In this document: positions 1-8,702 of the stretch, piece after piece | How positions within the stretch are numbered: position 1 is the stretch's first letter | Layout of the letters: every line of letters begins with the position of its first letter | From: Williamwhitmania taraxaci | GTDB taxonomy: Bacteria; Bacteroidota; Bacteroidia; Bacteroidales; Williamwhitmaniaceae | DNA: 64,000 nt | Direction of reading: 5' to 3' | Assembly: GCF_900096565.1 (NCBI RefSeq) | Contig: NZ_FMYP01000007.1 | Span: 27,627-91,626 of the forward strand | Program-made: the position numbers and the translations under genes | Notes under the pieces: model-generated | Told to the model about the DNA's origin: nothing | What the model saw: the letters and a program-made list of their open reading frames with translations, nothing else | Databases searched by the model: none

Positions 1-35
1 TAAAGTGGTGTCTAACCACAATAAATGCATGAAAA

Positions 36-602
36 ATGATGGATGAAGATTTGCTCATTCAACGCATACTCAAAGGGGAAACTGAACTTTTCAGTCGGGT
101 TGTAGCGGAGCACCAGAGCAAGGTCTTTCATACCGCTCTTGGGCTTTTACACAGCCAACACGATGCCGAGGATATTGCTCAGGATGTTTTCTTAGAGGCT
201 TACCGATCGTTGGCTACGTTCCGTAATGATTCAAAGATTGCAACTTGGCTCTACCGCATCACCGTAAACCGCTCCCTGAACCTACTAAAAAAGAGAAAAC
301 GATCGGCATTCATCCAAAGTTTCGACCAGCTCTTTTCAAAAACAGCCAAGGACGCCGAACAGATAAACGACCCCACACCCACATCCCAAGAAGCGCTTGA
401 AGAGGTCCAAAAACTAGACCTGTTGCACACAACAGTAGATACGCTGCCCGAAAATCAACGAATAGCATTTACGCTCAGCAAATACGAAGAACTCTCCTAC
501 GCAGAAATTGCCGAGGTTATGCACACCACGGTATCATCGGTAGAGTCTTTAATTTTCAGAGCCCGAAAGAATGTCATCAGCCGAATTGAGAAAACAAAAT
601 AG
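36..602 (+). CDS. ECF-type RNA polymerase sigma factor
   Basis: A 188-residue sigma-70-family factor of the extracytoplasmic-function type, which directs RNA polymerase to stress promoters. Region 2 is seen around residues 20-90 (HDAEDIAQDVF, then the TWLYRITVNRSLN stretch). Region 4 is at about 135-182, with an LPENQR entry and a helix-turn-helix reading SYAEIAEVMHTTVSSVES. Two ATG codons are adjacent (36 and 39) and either may start translation. It is followed 18 bp later by a probable anti-sigma factor and then two Spy-like proteins, so it probably controls an envelope or metal stress operon. The upstream promoter lies outside the window. Confidence 0.93.
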   Translation: MMDEDLLIQRILKGETELFSRVVAEHQSKVFHTALGLLHSQHDAEDIAQDVFLEAYRSLATFRNDSKIATWLYRITVNRSLNLLKKRKRSAFIQSFDQLFSKTAKDAEQINDPTPTSQEALEEVQKLDLLHTTVDTLPENQRIAFTLSKYEELSYAEIAEVMHTTVSSVESLIFRARKNVISRIEKTK

Positions 603-650
603 AAGCGCAAGTTTTTACAGATGAGATTGTCTAAACAAAAAACAACCACG

Positions 651-1082
651 ATGGACTGCTATAAATTCAATTTAGAACTACAGAAGATGCTCACTGCAGC
701 ATCGGACGCTGCAGCGCCAGAGTTTACACAGCACATGAATACTTGCCCCAAGTGCCATAACGCTTATGCACAAGTAGAACTGTTGCTGGCTGCAATTTCT
801 TACGAAAAGAAAGCCTCTCCAAACTTCTTTTTACAAGGGAAGGTGATGGATCGGATTTTGGCCGAAGCAAGAGCAACAATCCACATCAGGCCAATTCGCT
901 GGGAAACAGCAATAACATCATTAGTTGCCGGATTAGCTCTGGGAATAATTATCGGAACCGCCTCTTACGTTTCACTTTCGAGTCAATCCGAGAACAACCT
1001 AACCTCCGCCATCTCGTTGATGCAGGACACTGAAAGCACCACACTCGAAGAATATATCTTCACAACTGAAAACGACAAATAA
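651..1082 (+). CDS. probable zinc-finger anti-sigma factor
   Basis: A membrane protein placed directly after the ECF sigma gene, as expected for its anti-sigma factor. The cytoplasmic N-terminus carries an HMNTCPKC motif, the H-x3-C-x2-C pattern of zinc-binding anti-sigma domains. One transmembrane helix (ITSLVAGLALGIIIGTASYVS) precedes a short periplasmic tail. I chose the ATG at 651, which begins MDCYKF; an upstream in-frame ATG at 621 would add ten residues. The role as inhibitor of the upstream sigma factor is inferred from position and motif. Confidence in the exact partner is moderate. Confidence 0.7.
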   Translation: MDCYKFNLELQKMLTAASDAAAPEFTQHMNTCPKCHNAYAQVELLLAAISYEKKASPNFFLQGKVMDRILAEARATIHIRPIRWETAITSLVAGLALGIIIGTASYVSLSSQSENNLTSAISLMQDTESTTLEEYIFTTENDK

Positions 1083-1090
1083 GAAGCGCC

Positions 1091-1585
1091 ATGAATATAG
1101 AAAAGAAAATCAGGTTGCTCACCATCGCAGTATTGGTATTAATTGCCACCAACGCCGCTACGATTGCAACAATATTCATTCATCCCTTCTCCTCCGAAGT
1201 AGAAGATGTTAGGACACGAAGAGATATGCACGAACGGTTTAAGGCGGCTGGGTTTTCCCCAAAACAGATGAATATGCTCAAGCAGACAAGGGGGCAATGG
1301 CGCGATGAAAACCGCACAGCCATGCAACGAACAAAGGAACTTCGCCACGCCTTACACCAACAACTCCTTTCGGAAACACCCGATACGGCTGAGATGTCAC
1401 GATTGATTATCGAAATTGGTAAAAACTACCAAAAGATGAAGCGGCTTTCGGTAAAGCAGTTCTTAATGGTAAAACCCCATTGCACCAAAGAACAACTGCA
1501 CATGCTACTCCAAGGCGACGAGCAAATGCCTCGTGGCGAAGGAAAGGGTAAGCACCGAGGCCAAGACAACAACCAGTGTGAATAA
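1091..1585 (+). CDS. Spy/CpxP-like periplasmic sensor protein
   Basis: A 164-residue protein with an N-terminal membrane anchor (about residues 8-32) followed by a helical, charged periplasmic domain. It resembles the heavy-metal-sensor/CpxP-type fold (CnrX/Spy-like). The C-terminus is rich in Gly, Lys, His and Gln. It lies 8 bp after the anti-sigma gene and is surely co-transcribed. By analogy with the CnrYXH metal-response system it may be the periplasmic sensor that signals through the anti-sigma factor; that role is inference. No catalytic motif is visible. Confidence 0.6.
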   Translation: MNIEKKIRLLTIAVLVLIATNAATIATIFIHPFSSEVEDVRTRRDMHERFKAAGFSPKQMNMLKQTRGQWRDENRTAMQRTKELRHALHQQLLSETPDTAEMSRLIIEIGKNYQKMKRLSVKQFLMVKPHCTKEQLHMLLQGDEQMPRGEGKGKHRGQDNNQCE

Positions 1586-1630
1586 TTTCATTCCAATCAA
1601 TTAATAGTTTCACGTTAAATTTTCACAGCC

Positions 1631-2188
1631 ATGAAAACAAAACAAATTATTGCGACTGCCGCTATTTCGGCATTAATGTTTATCGGCACTATTAGTGCAA
1701 ACGCTCAGAGCGAAAACCGTGCAAAAATGGATGCAAGCAAACCGATGCTTTGCGACCAGAAAATTCCCGGATTAACCGAAGAGCAAAAGACAAAGATTAA
1801 TGACCTTCGCACAGCGCACATGAAAGAGGTTACACCCGTTAAAAATGTACTCGCCGAGAAAAACGCTAGACTCAACACGCTCACTTCCGCCGACAAGGCC
1901 GACATGACCGAAGTAAATAAGACTATCGATGAGATTGCTAAGCTAAAGGGCGACCTGATGAAGATGCGCGTAAGCCATCAAACTAAGGTTAAAGCCCTGC
2001 TCACCGACGAGCAAAAAGTTTACTTCAACGCCCACATGGGTGGAAAAAAAGGAATGGGTAAGGGAATGCACGGCCGTAACGGTATGGGCCAAGGTAAAGG
2101 CATGCATCAGGGTAACGGTATGGGCCAAGGAATGCACCGGAATGGAATGAACAAGGGCGAATGCCAAAATGCTGATTCTTCAAAATAG
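1631..2188 (+). CDS. Spy/CpxP family periplasmic protein with Met/Gly-rich tail
   Basis: A secreted 185-residue protein with a signal peptide ending at about residue 25 (cleavage after ANA). The helical core contains the LTxxQ motif typical of the Spy/CpxP family twice (LTEEQ near residue 49, LTDEQ near 126). From about residue 137 the tail is almost only Gly, Met, His, Lys and Asn in short GMGxGM-type repeats and ends with a single Cys. Met and His suit binding of soft metals such as copper, which is inference. It is last in the sigma-factor cluster and is followed by a strong terminator. Confidence 0.75.
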   Translation: MKTKQIIATAAISALMFIGTISANAQSENRAKMDASKPMLCDQKIPGLTEEQKTKINDLRTAHMKEVTPVKNVLAEKNARLNTLTSADKADMTEVNKTIDEIAKLKGDLMKMRVSHQTKVKALLTDEQKVYFNAHMGGKKGMGKGMHGRNGMGQGKGMHQGNGMGQGMHRNGMNKGECQNADSSK

Positions 2189-2210
2189 ATATTTCTAGAT
2201 TAGATGTAGG

Positions 2211-2243
2211 GAAAAAGGTTGGTCCAAAAAGACCAACTTTTTT
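2211..2243 (+). terminator. rho-independent terminator after the Spy-like gene
   Basis: GTTGGTC at 2218-2224 pairs with GACCAAC at 2231-2237 across a short A-rich loop. The stem extends as an A-tract facing a run of T's. It ends the sigma/anti-sigma/Spy cluster. Confidence 0.85.
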
Positions 2244-2338
2244 CATATATCAATAGCCCAACCTTGCGAATGGAAAAAAGTTTCGAACAAGTTTGCAATG
2301 AGTTGCCTGTCTATCTAAAAAACTCTAAAACAAATTAC

Positions 2339-2346
2339 TAACTTTG
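2339..2346 (+). promoter_or_regulatory. TAnnTTTG -7 promoter box (deoxyhypusine-synthase-like gene)
   Basis: TAACTTTG matches the Bacteroidota -7 consensus TAnnTTTG and lies 105 bp upstream of the chosen ATG at 2452. No well-spaced -33 TTTG is visible, so the call rests on the -7 box alone. Confidence 0.4.
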
Positions 2347-2451
2347 ACCCCGATTTCGCTCCTCTTATTTGAGTGAAACACGATTACTAGTAAATTGAGA
2401 GCCTTACAAATAAGGCGCTACACTGCTTTAGTTTTAACCTTTTATCACGAA

Positions 2452-3474
2452 ATGGAAAAGAAAGATTACTTAAAGGAGGTCATCGAGCACATCGATATCA
2501 AGTCGTTCGACTCTACTCCAATTATCGACAGCATGCGTAAAATGTCGTTCACTTCACGTGAAATCGCATCGGCTACCGACATTTATGGACTGATGATAAA
2601 CGACCTAGAGTGCTCCAACATACTTACCCTTGCCGGTAGTACCAGCGCTGCTGGTTGCATGCAGGTGTATGTTGATATGGTTAAGCACAACATGGTTGAC
2701 TGCATTGTTGCTACTGGAGCATCAATTGTGGACATGGACTTCTTTGAAGCTCTTGGCTTTAAACACTACCGCGGAAGTCAGTTTGTTGACGATAACGTTC
2801 TTCGCGACAACTACATCGACCGTATTTACGATACCTATATCGACGAGCAAGAGTTGCAAAACTGCGACACTACCATTAAGGCTATTGCCGATGGTATGAA
2901 GCCAGGCGTTTACTCATCTCGCGAATTCATCAAGGAGATGGGAAAATACTTAACCCAACACTCGGTTAAGAAAGATTCGCTTATCCAAGTTTGCTACGAG
3001 CACAACGTGCCTATCTTCTGTCCTGCATTCAGCGACTCTAGCGCAGGTTTCGGTTTGGTTATGCACCAGTGGGAAAGACCCGATGCTCATATCGCCATCG
3101 ACTCTGTGAAGGATTTCCGTGAGTTGACTATGGTGAAGATTGAGGCTAAGGTTACCGGCCTATTCATGGTTGGTGGCGGTGTGCCAAAGAACTTTACCCA
3201 AGATACTGTTGTTTGCGCCGAGTGCCTTGGAATTGATGTTCCTATGCACAAATATGCCATCCAAATTACCGTAGCCGACGTTCGCGACGGTGCTTGCTCC
3301 TCCTCTACCCTTAAGGAAGCTTCCTCATGGGGTAAGGTTGACACCACCTACGAACAGATGGTTTTCGCCGAAGGTACTACGGTAATCCCAATGATTGCCA
3401 GCTACCTTTACCACAAGCGCGACTGGGCTAAGCGTACCGCCCGCAACTTCAGCAAGATTTTCGACAAGAAATAG
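2452..3474 (+). CDS. deoxyhypusine synthase family protein
   Basis: A 340-residue member of the deoxyhypusine/homospermidine synthase superfamily. The NAD-binding and active-site neighbourhood is recognisable in LTLAGSTSAAG, the DCIVATGAS stretch and FCPAFSDSSAGFG. Bacteria lack eIF5A, so bacterial members probably act on polyamines or other substrates; the true reaction cannot be told here. The possible start at 2395 is a TTG with no support, and the ATG at 2452 (MEKKDYLKE) fits the family better. It is monocistronic, with its own terminator. Confidence 0.85.
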   Translation: MEKKDYLKEVIEHIDIKSFDSTPIIDSMRKMSFTSREIASATDIYGLMINDLECSNILTLAGSTSAAGCMQVYVDMVKHNMVDCIVATGASIVDMDFFEALGFKHYRGSQFVDDNVLRDNYIDRIYDTYIDEQELQNCDTTIKAIADGMKPGVYSSREFIKEMGKYLTQHSVKKDSLIQVCYEHNVPIFCPAFSDSSAGFGLVMHQWERPDAHIAIDSVKDFRELTMVKIEAKVTGLFMVGGGVPKNFTQDTVVCAECLGIDVPMHKYAIQITVADVRDGACSSSTLKEASSWGKVDTTYEQMVFAEGTTVIPMIASYLYHKRDWAKRTARNFSKIFDKK

Positions 3475-3489
3475 TCGAATCGAGATAAA

Positions 3490-3525
3490 TAAAAAGAGAG
3501 CCTCCTTGTGGGGCTCTTTTTTTTG
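3490..3525 (+). terminator. rho-independent terminator
   Basis: A GAGAGCC arm near 3496-3502 pairs with GGCTC near 3512-3516, flanked by an A-tract and a run of eight T's. It lies 16 bp after the deoxyhypusine-synthase-like gene. Confidence 0.8.
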
Positions 3526-3960
3526 TGCAGAAAACTCTAGCTGCTGTAGGATCAAATTGCCCATACGGTAAGCCAGCCAAGCGTGGCGGCATACTAGTCG
3601 CACCCGGACTACTGCCGCTTCACTGTGCTACCTTTTTTCTATCATGGGTTCTTAAATAAGAACTCGAGTTACCTTTTTAAGAACTGCACTTCTTAAATAA
3701 GAACTCAACTTACCTTTTCATGAACTCAACTTACCTTTTCACGAACTCCACTTCCTATTTAAGAACTCAACTTACCTTTTCACGAACTCCACTTCCTATT
3801 TAAGAACTCAACTTACCTTTTTACTAACATCACCTCTTACGCAAGAGGTGAATCTACTAACCGCAACAATGACCATCAGCCCCGCTCATGCGTGGCTAGT
3901 CCGAGCGCGACGGCTACCGTTCACTGTCTGGGTGACTTTTTGCTACCGAAAACAGTCACA
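3526..3960. other. intergenic region with two related hairpin-rich segments flanking the tandem repeat
   Basis: No gene is seen between 3475 and 4102. About 3575-3640 and about 3870-3945 share an imperfect pattern (CGTGGC, a TAGTC/AGTCC stretch, then ccGcTTCACTGT followed by a T-run). They flank the 20-bp tandem repeat and look like degenerate copies of one element. Function unknown. Confidence 0.4.
3655..3830. repeat. imperfect tandem repeat, unit about 20 bp
   Basis: About eight units of the form GAACTCaACTTaCcTTTT follow one another. Two unit types alternate: AGAACTCAACTTACCTTTTC and GAACTCCACTTCCTATTTA. One 40-bp double unit is repeated exactly near 3740-3820. Nothing in it looks coding. 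Confidence 0.8.
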
Positions 3961-3979
3961 CCTACAGTTGCTATACCCT

Positions 3980-4015
3980 AAAAAAGAGAGACGCACCGTA
4001 GCGCGTCTCGTTTTA
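3980..4015 (-). terminator. terminator of the yqhD-like gene
   Basis: GAGACGC at 3988-3994 pairs with GCGTCTC at 4003-4009. Read on the minus strand the stem is followed by a T-rich run, so it would end transcripts from the alcohol dehydrogenase gene. It may be bidirectional. Confidence 0.75.
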
Positions 4016-4102
4016 TCTATCTAAGTTCTGAATGAGCATTAAGCAGCAGCCTTATAAACTCTGCACCGCCCATCCTTTAACTTTTAACCTCTAACATTTA
4101 AC

Positions 4103-5257
4103 CTACAAACTTGCCTTCAAAATCTCCAACACCTTTGCAGGCGTTACCATGCGGCGCTCGCCAAGGCCTTTCCAGCCGCGCTCTTCGAAGCGGGTAACAA
4201 TCTTGGCAAAGTTTTCGGCACCAATACCGTATTCGGTTAGTTTGGTTTTTACGCCCAACGATTGGAAGAATGCCTCAGTTTTGTCGATAGCCGCCAACGC
4301 CTTTTCGCGCTCGGTGCCTTTGGTGATTCCCCAAACACGCTCGGCCATTTGGGCTAGTTTGGCTTGCTTCTCATCAATCATAGTGCGCAGAAGCGATGGC
4401 AAAACAATGGCCAACGTTACCCCATGCGCCAACCCATGGTATGCGGTGAGCTCGTGACCAATCATGTGGGTTGCCCAATCGGAAGGAACACCAACACCAA
4501 TGAGCCCGTTTAGAGCCATTGTAGCCGACCACATAAGGTTAGCCTTTACATCGTAGTCGTTACGGCTAGCCATGGCCTTCGGAGCCTCCTCAATCAGGGT
4601 TAAAAGAATTCCCTCGGCCGTTCTGTCCTGAATAGGCGCATTTACCGGGTAGGTTAAGTATTGCTCGGTAGTATGAATGAAGGTATCCACGATACCATTG
4701 GCAACTTGGTTGGATGGTAACGAAAAAGTGGTTGTAGGGTCGAGAATGGAGAACTGAGGGAACAGCAGCGGACTGCCAAAAGCCAACTTCTCCTTGGTTT
4801 CGTTACGCGTAATAACTGCACCGCTATTCATTTCGGAACCGGTTGCGGCTAAGGTAAGCACTGCACCAAATGGCAAGGCCTCTACAATAGGTGCTTTTTT
4901 AGAAAGGATATCCCATGGTTCGCCCTTGAAAGGCACAGCAGCCACAATCAACTTGGTGCCATCTATAACCGAACCACCTCCAACAGCCAAAACGAAGTCG
5001 ATCTTCTCCTTGCGGATAAGCGCAACGGCCTTCATCAGGGTCTCATACTTGGGGTTGGGTTCTATTCCACCAAACTCGAAAACGGTATAGCCTTTTAGTG
5101 CATCAAAGACCTGATCGTAAACACCATTCTCCTTGATGCTTCCACCACCATAGGTGATTAGCACGCGTTGGTCTTTCGCAATAAACTTTGGCAACTCGGC
5201 AATTTTACCTTTACCAAAAACTATCTTAACCGGATTATAAAATTCAAAACTGTTCAT
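4103..5257 (-). CDS. yqhD: iron-containing alcohol dehydrogenase (YqhD/BdhA type)
   Basis: A 384-residue NADPH-dependent aldehyde reductase/alcohol dehydrogenase, close in length and sequence to E. coli YqhD (387 aa). The cofactor region is seen in ITYGGGSIKENGVYDQV and AVGGGSVIDGTK. Metal ligands are expected at the Asp and His of NGIVDTFIH (near residue 194-198) and the two His of GHELTAYHGLAHG. It probably reduces short-chain or toxic aldehydes in the cytoplasm. It is transcribed alone, between a terminator and the upstream ResB-CcsA gene on the same strand. Confidence 0.93.
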   Translation of the reverse strand: MNSFEFYNPVKIVFGKGKIAELPKFIAKDQRVLITYGGGSIKENGVYDQVFDALKGYTVFEFGGIEPNPKYETLMKAVALIRKEKIDFVLAVGGGSVIDGTKLIVAAVPFKGEPWDILSKKAPIVEALPFGAVLTLAATGSEMNSGAVITRNETKEKLAFGSPLLFPQFSILDPTTTFSLPSNQVANGIVDTFIHTTEQYLTYPVNAPIQDRTAEGILLTLIEEAPKAMASRNDYDVKANLMWSATMALNGLIGVGVPSDWATHMIGHELTAYHGLAHGVTLAIVLPSLLRTMIDEKQAKLAQMAERVWGITKGTEREKALAAIDKTEAFFQSLGVKTKLTEYGIGAENFAKIVTRFEERGWKGLGERRMVTPAKVLEILKASL

Positions 5258-5294
5258 ATCGTATCTTATTTGGTTACAAATTTAATATCCATTT

Positions 5295-8200
5295 TTATTT
5301 TTCCACCTCGGATGGCTTACGAAATATGGAATACCTCGATCCAATGATCGCTGCCACCCAAACAACAAGAACGAGACCAATACCTGCATATACCCCCCAC
5401 GGAATGCGAACGGCTTCGCCGCTGGCATAAGAGTGAAGACCCGAAAGCAGATAGTTCACGCCAAAGTAGGTCATGAGCACGGTTACAAACCCAACTAGGC
5501 TGGAAAAGCTCACGGCAATTGGATTTTTAAAACCAGGGATATTATCGAGGTGGGTAATAATTACGTAAACTAGAATGGTTATGAGGGCCCATGTCTCCTT
5601 TGGATCCCAGCCCCAATAGCGTCCCCACGACTCGTTGGCCCAAATAGCGCCGAGAAAGGTTCCTACTGTAAAAAGGTAAAGTCCTATAATCATTCCCGCC
5701 TGCATTACATTTTGGATTCGACCAAAATCGTCCCCCTCAATCCTGCGATAAAGTTTAGGGATGGCAATTACCAGCAGCGATAGGAATCCGAGAAAGGCCG
5801 ACAACCCAAAGAAAGCATAGCCTGCCATCACAAACGAAACATGTAGCGTTAGCCACTTCGATTTAAGCACCGGTACCAAATTGGTGATCTCCGGATCCAT
5901 CCAGCTGAGGTGGGCAACAAACAAGGTGGCCGTAGCAAGAATGGCTGCTATGCCAAGGATCGTCGGCATCTTACGAACGAGCAATAATCCAGCCAGCAAT
6001 GCAACCCACGAAACCATGAGCATGGATTCATACCCGTTGCTCATGGGAGAATGGCCGGCTATAATCCATCGCAAGCCTAGGCCTGCGGTATGCACAACAA
6101 ACCCAGCCACGACAATGCCCACCAAGATTCTGGACGTTAGCTTTGCATGACGCCAGCTACGCTGAAAGAAAAGTAGGATAAGCAAGAAGAACCCAGCCAA
6201 CCCATAAATTGGAATAATCCGCTCGAAGGGTTTTATTTTATTGTAAAGAACCTCCAACGCCGGAAAACCGTCGAAAGAACTACCCGCCGCACTATTCTGG
6301 TAAACCGCAAACCGGTTGAGGGTGCTGTCGACATTTTGGTAGCTACCCGTAGATGTAGCAAATCGCAATGCGGTGAAATACTCAAGCAGCAACCGTCCTG
6401 CTTGGGTAGAGTCTCCTCCATTTCCCAAACCTTGCTCAATGGACAACCATTGACCGGTATTTGCATCTGGAAAAAGTTTAAGCAAACCTCCGGTGAATAT
6501 CATATAGCAGATATTCACCCGCTCATCGACCTTGAGAATCTCCTTCTCCATCTTAGTGCGCGAAACTGGCGGTTTTTGATTTATAGCGGCAATCTGTTGC
6601 TGCAACTTGTAGCCGCCAGTTGTAGAATCGAAGAAATTAAGGAACGAAGCCAATGGTTTTTCAACACCCAAAAGGTTTCGAAGTTCTTCATTGCCAAGTT
6701 TAATGATAGGAGCCGCCTGGTAAAAATCGGGAAAAACGGTCATGGCCAATACCAGCTGGTCGGACGATAAATCGCCATAGGTACCTTGTCCCGTTACTTT
6801 GCGGGTAATTTCACCACTAATTGTGTTTAAAGGGTGTATTCGTCCATCGCGAGAAAGAACCAACAACCGTCCAAACTTAGCGGCATGATCTCTATCGGGA
6901 ACAGGTAGTTCCTGAGCCATAGAGAAAGCAGGCATAAGGATAAAAGCCAATATTACTCCAACCTTAGCGCTAGGGGAAGTCAGTAAAGCATAAAGTTTTG
7001 TTCGTCGGGAAATCATCATAAATATTACCCCAACCATAAATAAGCCATATCCAAGATAGGTTAAGGTCATGCCCCAGAAATCGTTACTCACCCGCAAAAT
7101 AGTTCCCTTCTCATCGGTATCATACGAAGCCTGAAAGAACCGATACCCATGATAATCAACAACACGATTCATGGCTACCGACCGTTCAAACACCCCACCA
7201 CTCTCATCGCTAATGGCAATCAGACTAGAGTATGCCGATGGCGATTCGGATCCGCTATACCGCTCGAGGACAAACTTATTCAGCACAACCGAAAAAGGCA
7301 ACTTCACCTCCTTTGGACCATAACGCATCAATAGGGTTTGACCTCCGAGATTAATGGTGGTCCAGTCGGTTAATTCGTTTGTTTTATTCAAGTAAATAGT
7401 CTTTAAAAGCCCATCAAAGGTTGCACGAAACTCAAGGGTTTGAGCGTTACTTTTACCTTGTGGCATGTACTCTACTCGCGATGGAGCAGCAATACCTGTA
7501 ACCACCAGTTGATATTTTGAACCGGCATATATGGTATTTAACTTTACCGGAGAAGGAGTGTTGGCAACAACATCACTCCCATGAGAGGATGGCATCGATC
7601 CCATCAATACAGATTCTGAAGTAGTAAGGGTTAAAAGAGAGTCGGCTCCCTTAAACACGATATCGCTTACCTGTGCACATTCGTAGCCAATCGTGATGCC
7701 ATCAACCTGAATAATCTCGCCAAGGGCTAGCAGCTGATTTACACGTCCATTAAGGGTAGCAACCACCAACTTCAATACCGGAACGCCTTGTTTGTCGGGG
7801 ATAAGAACAGGAACCGAATTAGGAATATAACGCGTAAGGTTCAACTCAACCACTCCTGCCTGTGTTTGGATGGCTTCGGAAAACTCATTACTGGAATATG
7901 GATTAAAGTTATCCTGACTACTGAATAATACATGTCCGGCACTATCGGCCACCTGAAGATAAGGCTCCTCGCTCATATAGTTGGAGCGAACCTCTGCCTC
8001 GCGAAGGTGCATTAATCCAGCAGTTCCAAAAAATCGGGTAATACCGGCACCAGTGATTATGATTAGAAATGCCAAGTGGAAAATGAAAATACCGAGGCGC
8101 TTTCGGGCAAATCGAGCTCGAGTAAAAAGGGCTGCCACCAAATTTATGGCGAGTAAAAGCCACAGAAGATTAAACCACCAAGCGCTATACACCAGGCCCC

Positions 8201-8321
8201 ACGAAGCTTCTAGCCCATAGTATTTCTCAAAAAAGGTAGCAAACCCCATTGCTACCGCTAAAACTATCATGAGTAACCCCATGAGAAGGTATGATCCAAT
8301 ATAGAGAAGAAGTCTTTTCAT
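5295..8321 (-). CDS. fused ResB-CcsA cytochrome c biogenesis protein
   Basis: A 1008-residue multi-spanning protein of system II cytochrome c maturation, which moves heme across the membrane and attaches it to apocytochromes. The N-terminal half is ResB-like (four membrane helices with a large periplasmic domain at about 100-440). The C-terminal third is CcsA with the tryptophan-rich heme motif WGRYWGWDPKETW near residue 895. In many bacteria these are two genes; the fusion is usual in Bacteroidota. I chose the ATG at 8321 (MKRLLLYIGSY); an in-frame ATG at 8372 and a start at 8447 give less typical N-termini. Confidence 0.9.
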   Translation of the reverse strand: MKRLLLYIGSYLLMGLLMIVLAVAMGFATFFEKYYGLEASWGLVYSAWWFNLLWLLLAINLVAALFTRARFARKRLGIFIFHLAFLIIITGAGITRFFGTAGLMHLREAEVRSNYMSEEPYLQVADSAGHVLFSSQDNFNPYSSNEFSEAIQTQAGVVELNLTRYIPNSVPVLIPDKQGVPVLKLVVATLNGRVNQLLALGEIIQVDGITIGYECAQVSDIVFKGADSLLTLTTSESVLMGSMPSSHGSDVVANTPSPVKLNTIYAGSKYQLVVTGIAAPSRVEYMPQGKSNAQTLEFRATFDGLLKTIYLNKTNELTDWTTINLGGQTLLMRYGPKEVKLPFSVVLNKFVLERYSGSESPSAYSSLIAISDESGGVFERSVAMNRVVDYHGYRFFQASYDTDEKGTILRVSNDFWGMTLTYLGYGLFMVGVIFMMISRRTKLYALLTSPSAKVGVILAFILMPAFSMAQELPVPDRDHAAKFGRLLVLSRDGRIHPLNTISGEITRKVTGQGTYGDLSSDQLVLAMTVFPDFYQAAPIIKLGNEELRNLLGVEKPLASFLNFFDSTTGGYKLQQQIAAINQKPPVSRTKMEKEILKVDERVNICYMIFTGGLLKLFPDANTGQWLSIEQGLGNGGDSTQAGRLLLEYFTALRFATSTGSYQNVDSTLNRFAVYQNSAAGSSFDGFPALEVLYNKIKPFERIIPIYGLAGFFLLILLFFQRSWRHAKLTSRILVGIVVAGFVVHTAGLGLRWIIAGHSPMSNGYESMLMVSWVALLAGLLLVRKMPTILGIAAILATATLFVAHLSWMDPEITNLVPVLKSKWLTLHVSFVMAGYAFFGLSAFLGFLSLLVIAIPKLYRRIEGDDFGRIQNVMQAGMIIGLYLFTVGTFLGAIWANESWGRYWGWDPKETWALITILVYVIITHLDNIPGFKNPIAVSFSSLVGFVTVLMTYFGVNYLLSGLHSYASGEAVRIPWGVYAGIGLVLVVWVAAIIGSRYSIFRKPSEVEK

Positions 8322-8702
8322 AGAATCCCAAAATAAGTGACTAAGATAATTTAATTTTAACTTTTGCTGCATCTTTTCAAGAAGGCGACCATGCAAGAGT
8401 GGTTTCCAAAGCCATAAAAAGCGAATAAACGTGCATAGGAAAGTCACAACAAGTCGAAGGAAGCCTTTGTTTTCAACACGTTAAAAAATCAGTCTACTGG
8501 AGAAGTCGAACAAAGAATTCGTTACTTAAATTATCTGTAAGCCAAAATTGAGTAGGGGCCAACAAAACATGAGGAGATGAAGGCACAATAGGCAATTAAT
8601 CGTCGGTAAAGGGCGAAACACCGTTGAAGTTGTTTAACTTTATAGCGTTCCGTAAGTCTGACTTACTATTCCTAACAACAAATTTATACGAAACTCAACG
8701 AT
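8322..8702. other. divergent intergenic region, no gene recognised
   Basis: This separates the divergent ccs fusion and Xaa-Pro aminopeptidase genes and must hold both promoters. I see no clear TAnnTTTG box, RNA gene or repeat. Confidence 0.5.
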
